Source: Onthophagus taurus (lineage: Eukaryota > Arthropoda > Insecta > Coleoptera > Scarabaeidae). Taken from it: DNA of 64,000 bases. The stretch lies in contig NC_091970.1 of the NCBI RefSeq assembly GCF_036711975.1, positions 5,711,501 to 5,775,500 on the forward strand. Direction: 5' to 3'. Below are positions 24,915 through 37,990 of this stretch, one piece after another (positions within the stretch are counted from its first letter, which is position 1; every line of letters starts with the position of its first letter). Position numbers and translations under genes: made by a program. Under the pieces are notes generated by a model. That model searched no databases. It was given only the letters and a program-made list of their open reading frames with translations, and had not been told where the DNA came from.

Positions 24915-26180
24915 CGCCGGCAGATACAAAATAGTTCATTAAAGATATCCACGATAACAAACAATTATTCGAGTCCAAACGAAGAACGCGGTTAAACAGC
25001 TGACTGTAGCGTCAAAATACACTATAGCCTCGCGCTAGGTATCGTTTATGAAAAGGTCATCTTAAAGCGCAAACTCGGAACGTCGCAGTAGGCTGTGACG
25101 AAACCTGTACGGCGTACCCAGAAGGAGGGTAGGTACAGTCTTTTCAAAAGATTTCCAATTTGCACTATTTGTATCATAAAAAAATTAAACAATCATTTGT
25201 TTAATAGATAATCAATTAATAAGTGTTGTTTTCATTCCGAAATTAAATCGATATGAGTGCACCAAAACTACTCGATTTTTCTTATCGTAATGAACTTTAG
25301 TCGTTTGGGAATTTTCCATGACAACCTCGGTGGATGTTCAGGAAAAAACGAGGCGGGTTTTAGGAGGCGGCAGTGGCTTTTCCTAACAGGATCGCATAAA
25401 ATCTAAGGGAGTTCATCGAGATAGAGTGAGAGGGATCACTTTAAACACCTCCTATATCTCATAACCTCCTAATACCTCTTTCTGCCATCACAGAGTACGA
25501 AACCATTTTGTTTTTTTTTTGTTTACTTTTGTCGGATAAAATGGCGGATAACAACAGCTGATTTATAAAAAATTAAAGTTTTTTATAAAAAATATTATTT
25601 TTATTTAATAACTAATTACTATTTACGTTTTCAAGGTTACTAAAGTTTAAAAATAAATTAAGTTATGATATATAAAGTGATTTTGTATGGTTAACCTTGA
25701 ACAAATAGAAAATATATATAAATATTAATATATTATTACGCAATAAATTTAAAAATTAATTCTTAATAAATTATATTACCTTATAAGTGTTAAGTTTAAT
25801 AACTAACTCTTTATTTGTTTTCTTCACAATAAATTTAAAAACTTAAACTTAAAAACGCTAACTTCACTCCTGTTCAATGACTTTTCATATAGCGTGTTTT
25901 AATAGACATTATTACACGTCATAATCAGAAAAGTATTTAAATATCTTTCTGATTCTTTTGAATTTTTAGCTTGTTGGGGGAGTTTCAGTAAGTACCGGTC
26001 ATAATTTCAGGGAGATATCCTCCCTGAAATTCCGATCATGTTGGCGTTTTGATGTTTATTATCTCTTAGATTTCATAGGCTTAGGTTAGGTTAGGTTGGA
26101 TTGGCTTGAATGAAGTTTCTACCAAGCAGATAAATCAACAGAAAACGGCAGGTTAGTTCAAAATTGTGCTGGAAAATGAT
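24915..26180. other. 5' flank and intergenic region
   Basis: Positions 24915-25520 are richer in GC and CpG than the surroundings and probably hold the promoter of the minus-strand gene ending at 24914; no TATA box stands out. Positions 25520-26180 are AT-rich. A short run of the insect telomere-like motif, GGTTAGGTTAGGTTGG, lies near 26091. No gene is visible. Confidence 0.4.
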
Positions 26181-26188
26181 ATTGAGGA

Positions 26189-26530
26189 TTACAGATTGTT
26201 ATCTATCTTATGTCCTAACCTCACTTTTCCAACCCAACTCAACCTCATTTTCCCAACTGACATTTTTTGACATTTCATTAAAAGAAAATTTTTATTCAAC
26301 TTATTTAGTGTTAGAAATAAATCTATATCTAGAAATTCCGGGTTGGGTTGAGTCATCTGCCGAGATGAACTAGCCCTGATTTTCAATCTTTCTTCACCCA
26401 TTCTTTCAACATGATTCCTTTAGTATCTTGACCATTTGATCACATCCTGTACCTCGCACATCTCGCGGATTCTTTCACGTGCATCGTCTTCACTTCTCGA
26501 TTCTTGTAATATTAATGAGTTAGCCTAATG
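26189..26530 (-). mobile_element. Degenerate tail of a LINE-type reverse-transcriptase ORF
   Basis: The minus strand carries DDARERIREMCEVQDVIKWS, then in another frame NHVERMGEERLKIR. Both match, in order, the well-known C-terminal phrase of many arthropod non-LTR ORFs (about RIRxxCxVQDVVRWxR ... HVERMxxxRLxKI). A stop and a frame change separate the parts, so this is a short dead fragment. The reverse-transcriptase core is absent. Assigned from memory of the phrase only. Confidence 0.5.
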
Positions 26531-27183
26531 ACTCAATCTCCATCCTGGAGAACCAATCCAGTTTTTTTTATGGTGAGTAGTTTATTTCCCCAATATTTTT
26601 CGAGTATTTTGGGTTACATAACTTCTCTAAATTCCCATGGGGATGCACCTGATGGAGACAATTCTCCACATAAGAAACTAATTTCCTGCTTTTTATGGAT
26701 ACTTATCATGCACAATCAATGAGTCATTGTAGATTTGATCTAAATCTTCACTACTGTCCTAAAGTAACTTTCAACGGAACAAGTCGATAGTGGAAAAGTT
26801 TCATAAAAGTAATGATTGCCTTAGCTGCTGCAGGAAAGAAATGTTAAATCTGAGCACAGTAATGTCTTCCAGGTTCGACTCAGCTCCACACCTTCCGCTA
26901 TGTTAATGTTATTGTCATAACGATAATTTTTAGATGCTCGTTATCGTTTTATCATTGTATATATAGATTCTAATAAGAATTATAGATTTTAATAAAAATC
27001 TATAAACAAAGATAATAATAAAATTGTCATTACTTCCTATAACTCCCTGCATTACCGACTTAACACCCAACTAGACGTCAGCCATGACAGTTGGTGTTCC
27101 ATTGTAACGTTCCGTTTTAAAGTGCGTGTTTTTTCCAGTTTTCGTAACACAACGGTGCGATTTTTGTTTGAAAATCGCCGAAA

Positions 27184-30100
27184 ATGGGTAGGAAGAAAAA
27201 GAAGCAATCGAAACCGTGGTGTTGGTATCCTTTTTTGAATCCGTTTTTTGTTGGTTGTGTCCATAGAGTCGGTCGCGCGCCGATCCGCGGTCGTCTTTAG
27301 ACCCCGTGTGACCGATTTCTCTGCAGTACGCTAAATATAGCGAGCGCGCGATCGATTTATTTTTAGCATTTAGTGGGCCATTTTCCTTAGCTGTATTTAG
27401 GTATTGTAATAGGGAGTTTGAGGACGAAAAGATACTGATCCAACACCAAAAAGCCAAACATTTCAAATGTCACATTTGCCATAAAAAATTGTACACCGGA
27501 CCTGGTCTCTCTATACATTGCATGCAAGTTCACAAGGAAGCCATAGATAAAGTTCCGAATTCACTGCCCAATAGATCTAACATCGAAATTGAAATCTATG
27601 GAATGGAAGGTAAATAAAGTCTCTAAATGGTGATTAATTTTTTTATTTTCTTGGTTTTGTTTAAAGGAATTCCACCAAATGATCTGAAAGAACATGAACG
27701 CCACAAAGGCGGGAGTAGATTAGATTCTGATGATGATGATGATGAACCTGCAACAAAGAAATCAAAACCTGAAGGTTTACTCGGTACTGCCCCTGGTGTT
27801 CCTGTTCAGGGAATGGTTCCGGGGATGATGCCACCACCTATGGGGATGCCTCCTGGAATTCCTATGGGTCACATGATGCCTATGGGACATATGCACCCAC
27901 CCTTTATGCATCATAGGTAATTACACTAATTAACTCAATAATACAAAAGTTTTAATTGATAGATATAAATTTAGTATGCCTATGATGCCTCCACCTATGA
28001 TGATGCAGGCGCAAGGAGGTCCAGCAAAACCACTATTTCCAAGTGCTATTCCAACATCATCTCCTGGAGCACCTATCGTTGGTGCTGACTTTAAACCTAT
28101 ATCATCTGGTAATATCTTTGATCTTAATGTTATAATTGATTTTATTTAATTAATTATTTGTAGGTGCGACAATCAGTGCCCCACCTACCACGAACAATCC
28201 TAGTATAAACGGTAGTGACGGTTCAAAAGTGCCCACAATAGCAACAACGGGGGCTACTAGTAAAATAATTCATCCCGCGGAAGATATTTCGTTGGAAGAG
28301 ATTAAAGCGCGACAACCCAAATATGCAAGGTGTATGCCTAGTAAATCGTCCGAGGGTAGTAATACACCTACAAGTTCGTCCAGTGAGGTAATAATTTTTT
28401 CTTAAGATTTAGTCACCTTATTAAGGTGGTTTTAAATTTCGAATTTAATTTTCTATTAACAAAAAGAGATCGAATTGATTCCAAATGTATCACAATGATG
28501 AATAATTGGTTGACTGAGTTTCTATGGTTGCCCTAAAGACTAATTTGTTTGATTATTTCATTACAAAGAATACATAGACTAAAGTTATCTTCAAATAATT
28601 AAATACCAACTCTTCAGAAACTTGTGCAGATTTTATTTACCACTTTAACAGCCCTTATACCTTTTATATACACTCGATTTTCCATACCCACTCATGTGTT
28701 ATTTACTATTAATGGAAGAGTGGCCAGAATAGTGACAAGTAGAACTAAATCTTATGTTAGTAAGTCCACCCATATCACTTTCACATTACAAAGCGATGTT
28801 GCATGTACAGGCTGGTTAGATAATATGGGGTTAGATAGGTCTATTATTGTTTTAGAATAAAGCTAAGAATAAACTTTTTTTTAGTGTCGTCAAAGAAATT
28901 AAATTTACAGTTTCCTGTAAATGACGGTACTATAACTAAAAATTATTCTACTAAAAATGTATGTAAAATTTACTTTATTTTCTAATATGTTAAACTTTTC
29001 GTAATTTTCGTAATCCATCTTAAAAAACAGGATTTTTAATTTGACACTTCAGAAAATTTTTGAATGCAAACAAATGTTGAGCGCCATCTATCAATAATTT
29101 ATTAAGTCGTTTAATAATAATATTAAATATTAATAAAAAAATGTGAAATAATGCAATCTATTCCAACTTTTGTGTAAAACAAATATAAATTAAATAGTTC
29201 AACAAATGTATTTGTTTCAAATATCAGAAATATGTTTTTTTAATTCTTAGTTATAATTTACAGGAAACTGTAAATTTAATTTCTTTGACGACACTAAAAA
29301 AAGTTCATTTTTAACTTTATTCTAAAACAATAAGAAATAGACCTGTCAAACCCTATATTTTTTTAATCAGAAAAAAATAACGAATTCAATTTAAAAAAAC
29401 GAAAATTGTCATGATATCTCAAAATCTAAAACCGAAAAAATTTTTGTGACAAGGTAAAGAAATATGTATGGAAACGGTCGATTATCTCCTAAGGTAAGAT
29501 AGCTATCGAAAAATGTTAAGATACAAAAGTTGTAGTCTTTTTTAAAATCTATTACAATAAGGACAAATTAACTATACAGGATCAGTCAAAAAGTTACGAT
29601 GAAACAAAATTACGTTTTCTTTAATGAAATACTTTCAGTTGTCGATGACAACTTTAATTTTATTATTATATTCGTAATCTTCATAAAATAACCTTTAAAA
29701 TGAGTCCAAACTCGACATATTTAACTTTGATATTAATGGAGATACAATCACTTCCGGTTTGAAACGTCAACGTTAATTTTGACATATTTGTCATCTTCAT
29801 TAAAAAACCTTTAAAATGAGTCCAAAGATGACGCACTTATCTCAAAAAACAAAAAAGTTTGAATAAAAAACATTAAACCCGAAGTTAGCAACAATGAAGA
29901 TAGCAATTTAATTTTTAAATATTAATACCAACCTTAATTTTTTATTTTTTTTATTATATTTTTGTTTTTGTGACGAATATTAAGACATTTTATAAAAATT
30001 AAGAATATGTCAAAATGACATTGACATTTTAAACCGGAAGTTATATCTTATATCACGAGTAATATTGGAATTGACGTATCACGTTTGGACTCATTTTAAA

Positions 30101-33100
30101 GGATTTTTCACGACGATTACAAATATGTCAAAATTGACGTTGACATTCTTAACCGGAAGTTGAGCATAACTTTATTAATATTGAAGATAAATATGTCGTG
30201 TTTGTACTCATTTTAAAGGATTTTTAATGAAGATTACAAATATGTCAAAATTGAGGTTGACATTTTAAATTAGAAGTTAGTTACTTCTATCATATAATAG
30301 AAGTTTTATAACTGAAGTTAATCGTACTATCTTTTTATTTTTAACGTGTTTTTTGGGTCATTTTACATTGATTAAAAAAAATCGTAATAATAAAAAACCG
30401 ACCAAATTTAATTTTTCTATCTTTTTCAATGTCGTTAAGTATTTCGAAGATGTTTTTAGTCGAATACAACAATTTTAATTCACAACAATCAACTTTTCCC
30501 ATATTCTAAAATTTTTAAATCTTCTTGAAAGCTAACTTTTTTCACTTTTTCCGTATCGATTTAATCTTTTTTTGCATTTTGAATGTTAATAAAATTATTT
30601 TTGAATCAATTCAATCGCTTTTTATCAAAAAAACTTTTAATAAAAAAAAATCTATTCATTCAGTTTTCTTTTATGTCTTATCAGGCGGCTGCTGCCGTAT
30701 CAGCAGCACAAGCGGTTCGTCAACACCAAGAGGTGTTAAATCACCAAGCGGCGTTGATGCAGCGGTTTCCAATGAGAGCGACCGGCCCCCCGATTAGTAT
30801 GGCCGGAATTCAAGGCGTCCCGGTCTCCTCGATGTCGCTCGTTACGCAGATGAGGCCCGGCATGTTACCGGGTCCCCCATTACTTGGGGGCCACATCATG
30901 AGGCCGCCTCCACTTGGCGTACCACCAGGTATGTGAATTTTTTCGGGAAAGACTTTTAATAAATAAAAAAAAATACAAAAAGATGAAATAAAAAGACACA
31001 CATACAGTGATTATTAGATTTATTATTATTATTATACTATGTATACATACGCCATATATATATTTACTATTCTCGACTATTGCTCTTATTTTTTTTGTAC
31101 TCTCTGATTTTTCTCGAATTAATAACGATGTACGTCTAAGTTTATTTCCGGTCGAGTGAACGATGATGATGATGGGATCTGAGACTGCGATTTTTTTCTG
31201 TGTATACGGTTTTATGTGTATATCAGTTGTTACTTGTAATCTTCAATCAATAAAGCGAATAAATTAATTTAAGATATCTTACAATTAATCAATAATGTTC
31301 AATTTATTATTTCATTTATAAATTTGGGAAAATTTATTTTTTATAAATGAAATTGTAATTTACTTTTTGTTCGCTTTATTGTGTCTTAATATGGTGATGA
31401 TGATGATGGTGATGACGATAATATTCCGTACCGCACAAGACGACGTACCATAGCGATAGTTTCATTCTTATTTTTTTTGTACTATAATCGTAAGGAAAAT
31501 ATATAAAGTTATTTGTCTTAACGAAAAAATATATATATTTTTCCCGATTTTTTTTAGTATAGATTTCCTGAGTACCCTATTTTTTTATAATGTTAAGACA
31601 AAACGTTGTTACGGCAAGTATAATTTTATTTATTATTTTCTATTTTTTTTTTTGTTCTTCGCTTAAAACAGTAAAAGTATTTATTAGTTCTAATCCTACA
31701 TTGGTTAAAAAATAATTATTCTTAATATAAAACTATAAAAAAAAATTAATTATTAAATTAAGGAATGATTAATTTGATTGATGTAGTATTAGATAGTGGT
31801 AATAGGTTCTTTTCTTTTTAATTATTTTTTTTAATTAAAACGCAACGTAAATTTTGAAAGGGGGTTATTATTTTTTATTTTAGAGGTTAGGAAAAGAGTC
31901 TACTTAATATAAATGTACTGATTAATGTTTGCTTTAAAGACAAGTTTCGGACAAGTGTCGCCGAACGGGGCCACAGTTGTTTTGCCTCAGGTACTATCGC
32001 ACACTAAGTGTTGGCATGCTGCATTATATTTGTACACTTTGCTTAGTTTGCCAGTGGTTTTTATCATTGTCATTTGACTGGATTGCATCTATACTATTTA
32101 TTATATATTATTATTAATTATATAACTGTATACATCTTATATGATGCGTACATCATTGAACTTTCCGTTTTTATTTTTATAAAATACTTTTTTTGTTAGT
32201 TTCGAAAGGTTAATCATCGAACATTGCCTCTTTTTTCCATCGACATCGAAATCAATCGATTTTTTATTTTTAATGATTTTTAATGAGTTATAATTAATGA
32301 GATATTTATGAACTAGAGATTAAATACTAAAATATTACAATTTAATCCAACTACTACTAATAAATAATGCTAAGTATTGTAATAATATAACCAAAACATG
32401 TCATTCATCATTTTTTCTTTGAAATTTTACATAATCGTATTAATCGTAGATCAAGTCACAAACAATATTTACAGAAATTTGATTTCATATTAGTAAAATG
32501 TTGTAAATATAATAGAATTTATTATGTTTTGTTGGCCTTTTACGTTTTTTTATTGTATTTAATCCACGTAAGGTCAATACGAAGTAATTTTGTAGAATTT
32601 TGACAGTAACATAACCTCAAATTTCATTTTTCATTAATTTCTTATTGTAATTCATGTTTGTTCGGTTAAAACCATTGAAATCGATCAACTTAGCATGTCA
32701 AGAACGAAAACCATCCATCATATGGGAGTTTTGATGAAGAATTGGACGAAAATCCTTAAATTAAGTATTTGAATGTATTTTTAAAGGTGGACGTTGAAAT
32801 CTAAAAGAAAATGTTCCGAAATCAACACAAGCAAAGTTAATGCAACAAAACTACAACATTTCATACATAAATATCATTAATATAGAAATTTCAATAATTT
32901 TTGATAAAATTTAATTGGTGACATTTGACATTTCAAAGTTGCCCATACCGGAAATATTTAAATTACTAATATCAAGTTGAAGAATTTAACCAATCAGAAG
33001 ACGTTATTTAAAAAGTTTTGGCATTAAACAAACGAAATTGGGAGATTTTAGTATGATTTTGAACGTGATGAGGGGTGCATGCTAATTTTGTCCGCGATTA

Positions 33101-35932
33101 TTTAAAAAATCAAAACAAAAGTTAGGTTATGAGTCAATCACCATTGTGATATAACCTCAAAAATAGTAAACTTATTATTTAATAAGTTGTATAAGAAGAT
33201 TATTTACGTTTAATAATAAACAAGAAAATTAAGTGGTTCCTGATACAATTAATTCCTGATTGCGAAGAATTATTTCAATCCAACCAAGAATCTTTGTTAC
33301 AAGATTAAACTAAGGTATAATTTTCAATCTCATTATTATTCGTCGTTTTTTATTTTAATTTTTATCTCAAATTTCACTTACCTAAAATACGATTAATTTG
33401 AGTTATTATTTTGTTTGGTTATGTTATTACAATTTCATTACGTATTCAATTATTAAAACTGGTTAATTTAATTTACTTCGTATTAACTATAAGTTAAAGA
33501 TAATATTAATTATTTGTCTGAGAGTCTTGTTAGAATTTACTTATTTATTCTTGTACTCGTTTACTCAAGTGTTGAACCCACAAATAATCCTGAAGTCACA
33601 CTTACCTGAGTCATTTGACAAATTAATAACGCTGTATCTTTAAGATATAATGAGTAGTAGATTAAAAATATTATGCCTCAGCTGCAGACGGCCTCAGCTC
33701 TTATGATAATATCGAAACTTTTGGGTTTTGACATTGATAGGAATATAGTAACCTAAGTCTATCTAATACTTTCTGGGGTTTTATGATATATAGAATTTTT
33801 ACGACGTTTCGTTAACATCTCATCTGGCATCTTGAGTGCGTTGTCGTAGTCTCCTGTTAATTTTTCTTGTATCTTTTATTGATGGAAAAACGTGAGTTGC
33901 GGCGTGATGAAGTTATGAATCATTGTAATATATCGCTCAAAATTAACAAACCTTGACAATTAACACCGCAATTTCTAACCACATTCCCGCAAAAAAGGAA
34001 CTCGTATTTGCATAAATCTTCCCGTTAACATAAATTTGTAAGCAAGATTTCTACACAGAAACAAATCAAATGTTCAGTACTATTTTTACACAAAATACTT
34101 ATTTATTCTTGCATTCACTATGCTTGGCTTAATAGATCGTTATGAACCTTGGCCTGCCTTAAGTTTCATTCAGCCTTCTTAGGTCCTCCATAAATCATCT
34201 TTTCGCCCGTCTGTTAAATATTTTTTCCTATTATTAAGAACATCTCTCACTCTTATTCTGAGTTTAAATTCCTGTTTAGTTCTGGTAGAATTTGACTATA
34301 TCATGCTCGTTGTATAGTTCATTCTTTTCCTCTAATAACTGTATTCTTCAATTGCATTTGACAAGCAATTTACGGAGTTGGTTTCATGTAAACACGTCTT
34401 TCTTTATTTTGTTAAGTTGCTTTTTTTCTCTTGTCTTCCATCCTGGCTTGTTTTGCCAAATCACTGGGACATATCTTGGAATAATTGATGCGAGTTTAAT
34501 TGTAATATTAAATATATGCGTGGAGTCTGCGTCCAAATTCGTATCCCAGAATTATCTCCATCTATAGAATCTACAGAATTATTTCAAATCGTTTATTGAA
34601 AAATCTTACATCCCAAAAAGTTGCAATTTCTGTATCATTATCGTCTAAATTCTAATCTCAAATAACTCTTTGTAATTAATATTATATGATATTAATATGT
34701 GATATAATCTTTGTATTTTGTTGAATCAAAAAAAGATTTTTTATAAAGATCACTACTAGTGATGTCTAGATTTTGCCCGAAACCCGAAACTTTTTAGTTC
34801 TAGGTCTAGTGTTAGTTCTAGTTTTACTGCAATAAAAGTATGCAACATAGTGATATCTTATGCTAACTAGCGCTACCTACCGCTGTCGTTTGTAAAATGA
34901 ATAAGATGAGAGATGTTAATCTATTTGTAGAGTCTCTGAAGATGGCCAAGGGTCGAAACTAGTTACACTTAAATTCTGTATAAAATAAAAGACAAACTTT
35001 TAATTTTATACTAACATCCAGAAAACGACACTGGCTCGAAATTGTAGGTTCATCTATTTTTTCTATTGTAGAATTTCTTGGTGTATCTAAGTCGGTTTTT
35101 AGACGTATGATGCAAATCGGACTTGAAATTGTATAACGTAATTGGCGCTTAGATTTATCCTTTAAAACAAATAGTATTTTATGTCTTTCGGTATTCTGCT
35201 TTTTCTAAGATAAGTTACACCTTTACCTACCAGATAGCATGACAATTTCTTCGGTCCAATTATGGTTAAATCGTTATATTATAGTGTTTAACATCTCTAG
35301 TTCAAAAATTTTCCATTTTTTTATAACTCACCCGGTATATTTTTAAAACCTTAGGGGTTCCTATTTCTTATAGACCATAGAAGATACTTTTAGTTTATTT
35401 ATTTTTTTTAAATAAAATTATTTTTACTATCAAGTTGGTTTTTATTCTTAATTGATAGTGAAATCAAAGGTAAGTAAAACTTATTTTATTTTATTTTCTT
35501 CGTCTCTTCATCAATAACAAATTTATATACATATATAAAAAAACAAAAAGAAAAGAGATTGGCAATGTTCGTGTTCCAAACCAAAAAAAGAATAAATAAA
35601 TAAATTTGTGCAAAGTCGTTTGTTTTGTTGGACCAAACTTCTTTGAGTAGTGAACCCGTCTTTAGATTTCGTGTTGAATTTAGAGGATATTTTTTTGACG
35701 TTTTTACACTTAAAAAATTGTTTCCGACAAAAAGGACTTTGCTTTAGCTGAACCGTTTTATTTTTAATTTTTATTTTATTTTTTTTAATTTTATCTTGTA
35801 ATATTACGCGTTGATTCGATTCTTCTTTCTGCCACAGGTATGATCGGCATGCCGCCTGGCGTAATATACGGGGCCCCCATGTTCCCCGCTGGACCTGTGA
35901 TTGCCCCAGTCATGCAGCCACGGTTTAGATGA
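27184..35932 (+). CDS. BuGZ: BuGZ / ZNF207 spindle and mRNA-associated zinc-finger protein, seven exons
   Basis: Exons 27184-27224, 27401-27609, 27667-27916, 27975-28108, 28164-28387, 30685-30928 and 35838-35932, all in phase; 398 residues. The N-terminus has two C2H2 fingers ([20 protein letters not shown] and [18 protein letters not shown]) followed by the signature [21 protein letters not shown] low-complexity Pro/Met/Gly region follows ([20 protein letters not shown]). The GLEBS motif that binds Bub3 is visible in exon 5 as [19 protein letters not shown]. BuGZ stabilises Bub3, loads it on kinetochores and promotes spindle assembly by phase separation; it also associates with splicing factors. 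Introns 5 and 6 are 2.3 and 4.9 kb and hold repeats. Failure to use the exon 6 donor gives a stop at 30934-30936. Confidence 0.95.
28823..29358. mobile_element. Foldback/MITE element in BuGZ intron 5
   Basis: Long inverted repeats: AGTGTCGTCAAAGAAATT (about 28883) with AATTTCTTTGACGACACT (about 29279), extended inward by a stretch containing TACAGTTTCCTGTAAAT and outward through TTGTTTTAGAATAAAG / CTTTATTCTAAAACAA to AGGTCTAT / ATAGACCT. The arms are about 110 bp with few mismatches, and the core is about 310 bp and non-coding. It is probably a non-autonomous DNA transposon. Confidence 0.75.
29590..30340 (+). mobile_element. Palindromic repeat element, copy 1 (BuGZ intron 5)
   Basis: Composed of recurring blocks: CTCATTTTAAAGGATTTTT, ACAAATATGTCAAAATTGA and CATTTTAAACCGGAAGTT. 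On the left side they occur inverted (TTTAAAATGAGTCCAAA, TTTTGACATATTTGTCATC), so the whole folds on itself around a centre near 29930. A second copy lies in opposite orientation at 53560-54190. No coding region is visible. It is probably a non-autonomous element. Confidence 0.7.
31249..31254 (+). terminator. Candidate intronic poly(A) signal in BuGZ
   Basis: AATAAA, 313 nt after the in-frame stop reached by reading through the exon 6 donor. It is followed by a GCGAATAAATT context with a second overlapping AATAAA at about 31258. Confidence 0.4.
34785..34895. repeat. Fragment of the dispersed CTAGTTCTAG foldback element
   Basis: Contains TTTTAGTTCTAGGTCTAG, GTTAGTTCTAG, CAACATAGTGATATCTTATG and CTAACTAGCGCTACC. 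All of these recur in the foldback copies at 56.6, 59.4-61 and 63 kb. Confidence 0.65.
34936..34959 (+). other. Hammerhead-ribozyme-like core, plus strand
   Basis: CTGAAGA (34936-34942), a short stem GGCC / GGTC with loop AAG (34944-34954), then GAAAC (34955-34959). This is the order CUGANGA - stem II - GAAA of the hammerhead core. Flanking stems I and III are not convincing. Minimal hammerheads are known from Penelope-like retroelements, so this may be a remnant of one. Confidence 0.4.
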
Positions 35933-37020
35933 TTGCCGATGTATCTACTCTACAACGCGCAAGTCTAATTCTGTTTTTTTTTCTATTATTATAAAAAAAA
36001 CAACTTAGTTAAAAAAATGAAAAAAAAATGAAAGAAAATTCTATGCCGGTTAATTTTTCCGATGCTTGCACACTCGAACAAAATAATAATTTTTCTGTTC
36101 GTTTTTACGTTAGTTTAAAGTTTTACGCCCGGCAAATTTTTTTTAGTGCAATTAGTTTGTTAAATTATTAACGTTTATTTGAAATTTTGGTGTGGGTTAA
36201 ATATGGGACGCGATTTAACCTTTTGACATGAATTCATTTTCGACTCAAAATCCTTTAAAATCAATCAATCGAATTAAAAACATTTAAATTTATTTTAAAG
36301 GATTTTTCGTCTCAACATGATACTCATATATCAAAAACAAACTGTTAAAGGGTTAATTTCAAGTTTAATTGTTTATCATTTAGTTCTTTGAATTCATTTC
36401 TTACAATTAATTTCATTTCGATCGATTTCGTTTTATCACATCTGATACTGGCTTTTATTTTTGACAGGTTATTTAAAAAAAATCCTACCAAACGCCGGTA
36501 TGTAAAGTTATTATTATTATTTGTTTTTATTTACCGAAGTTGGTATAATTGTATATCGGAATAAGGTCAGTGGTTTCTTATTATTTTATTTTTTATTTAT
36601 TTTTTTCGTGTTTCCAATCCTACTTGAGGAAAGGTTTGTACAACATTTATTATTATTTTTTTTTTCGGTTTTTTTGAACTCAAGGTATTGTAAATAAAAA
36701 CGTCTTTGGGGAAAAAATTATCCGAAATGATGTTTCTAAAGTAATTGTAATAAAATTCTAGTTCTTTTTTGTACCATGTCTGTGATATTTTATGTTGTCG
36801 GGGTTGTTACATTATCATTGAAACCGTCAAAGATAGAACTTTACAGATGGTATTGATTTACTTCTTTAGTTCAGACTAAATACGTAATGTGGTTCTACTT
36901 TATTATTTAAACTTTAAATAAAACGTTATACCAAGTTACCATACCGGTTTCGAGGTGAACCTCATCATCAGGAGAAAAGATAGATTCTGTTTTTAATTTT
37001 TTTTATATAAAAAGCCAAAC
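35933..37020 (+). other. BuGZ 3' UTR and downstream region
   Basis: AT-rich sequence with long T tracts after the BuGZ stop. An AATAAA lies at 36917-36922 and could be the distal poly(A) signal, though it lies at the edge of a repeat. No other gene is visible. Confidence 0.4.
36947..36971 (-). other. Hammerhead-ribozyme-like core, minus strand
   Basis: On the minus strand: CTGATGA, then T, a perfect GAGG / CCTC stem with loop TTCA, then GAAACCGG. This fits the hammerhead core order CUGAUGA - stem II - GAAA better than the copy at 34936. Sequences of this kind are common in insect dispersed repeats and were described as hammerheads in Penelope-like elements. The surrounding element is not recognisable. 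Confidence 0.45.
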
Positions 37021-37990
37021 AAAACACTAATTAGTATTTGAAATCTTGACGACTAACCTTGCCGTGGTCCAAAGTACTGTGACACAAATAACCTGAAGCC
37101 ATAGAATCCATAATCTGTATGAATCTGAGCAACACTATTTTTGTTACTAAAATCAGTTATAACTTAGAAACCATAATTGATGCAACAAAAGGATATACAT
37201 AAACAATGTTAATAATGATCGATAAAGACATAATCCATAACCTCCATAAACCTAAGCCTTATTACTGTCTAGGTATAAGGCAAAACACTCCAAAATCGTG
37301 ATGTAGGTAATTTTTGCTATTAAAATCGGTTACAACTTTGAAACTATAATCGATCCATCAAACCAATATGCATAAAAAATGTTAATTATGATTGAAAAAG
37401 ATATAATCCATAACTTACATAAGATTAAACATTACTATTTTCTGTGTATAAGGCACAAATGAAATCATGGATATAGGTAATTTATGTTGCTAAAACCGAT
37501 TATAACTCAAGATTTGAAGAGATAATAAGAAAATGATATGTATAAAAAATCTTAATAATGATCAAAAAAGACATTATCCATAATCTATATAAACCTAAGC
37601 AACACGATTTTTTAGGTATAAGGCAAAAATCTGGTTGTTTATGTCAATAAAATCAGTCATAACTCAAAAACTAAATTCGACACAGAAATGGAATATTCAT
37701 AAAAAATGTTAATTATTATTGAAAAAGTCAAAATCCATAACCTATATAAACCTAAGTCTTATCATTTTTTAAGTATAAGGCAAAACTCTCCTAAATCATG
37801 ATATATAGGTCATTTTTGTTATTAAAATCAGTTATAACTTAGAAACCAGAATTGATGCAACAAAAGGATTTACATAAAAAATGTTAATAACGATCAATAA
37901 AGACATAATCCATAACCTCTATAAACCTCAGCCTTATTACTTTCTAGATACAAGACCACACTCTCCTAAATCGTATTAATTCAACTTTAA
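37020..37990. repeat. Satellite family G, about five copies of ~175 bp
   Basis: The block CATAATCCATAACCT-ATAAACCTAAGCC recurs at about 37217, 37400, 37577, 37725 and 37908, with intervening AAAATCAGTTATAACTTAGAAACC. It shares AATCCATAA next to a GATnnAnAAAGA stretch with family D. Position 37990-38400 is AT-rich spacer. Confidence 0.8.

Larger units (their letters stand above)
30929..35837 (+). other. BuGZ intron 6 / 3' UTR of a short isoform
   Basis: The stretch is 4.9 kb. AATAAA lies at 31249-31254 after a T-rich sequence and may end a short transcript. A GC-rich patch at 31925-31990 looks like a small exon (see findings). A foldback fragment and a hammerhead-like motif lie at 34785-34960. 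The remainder is AT-rich, with no gene I can support. Confidence 0.5.

Noticed and set aside
26088-26106. Telomere-like GGTTAGGTTAGG run
   Set aside because: It has only three units and no other telomeric sequence; such runs are common in insect genomes.
28624-28860. 78-codon open frame in BuGZ intron 5
   Set aside because: It runs into the arm of the foldback element and shows no domain.
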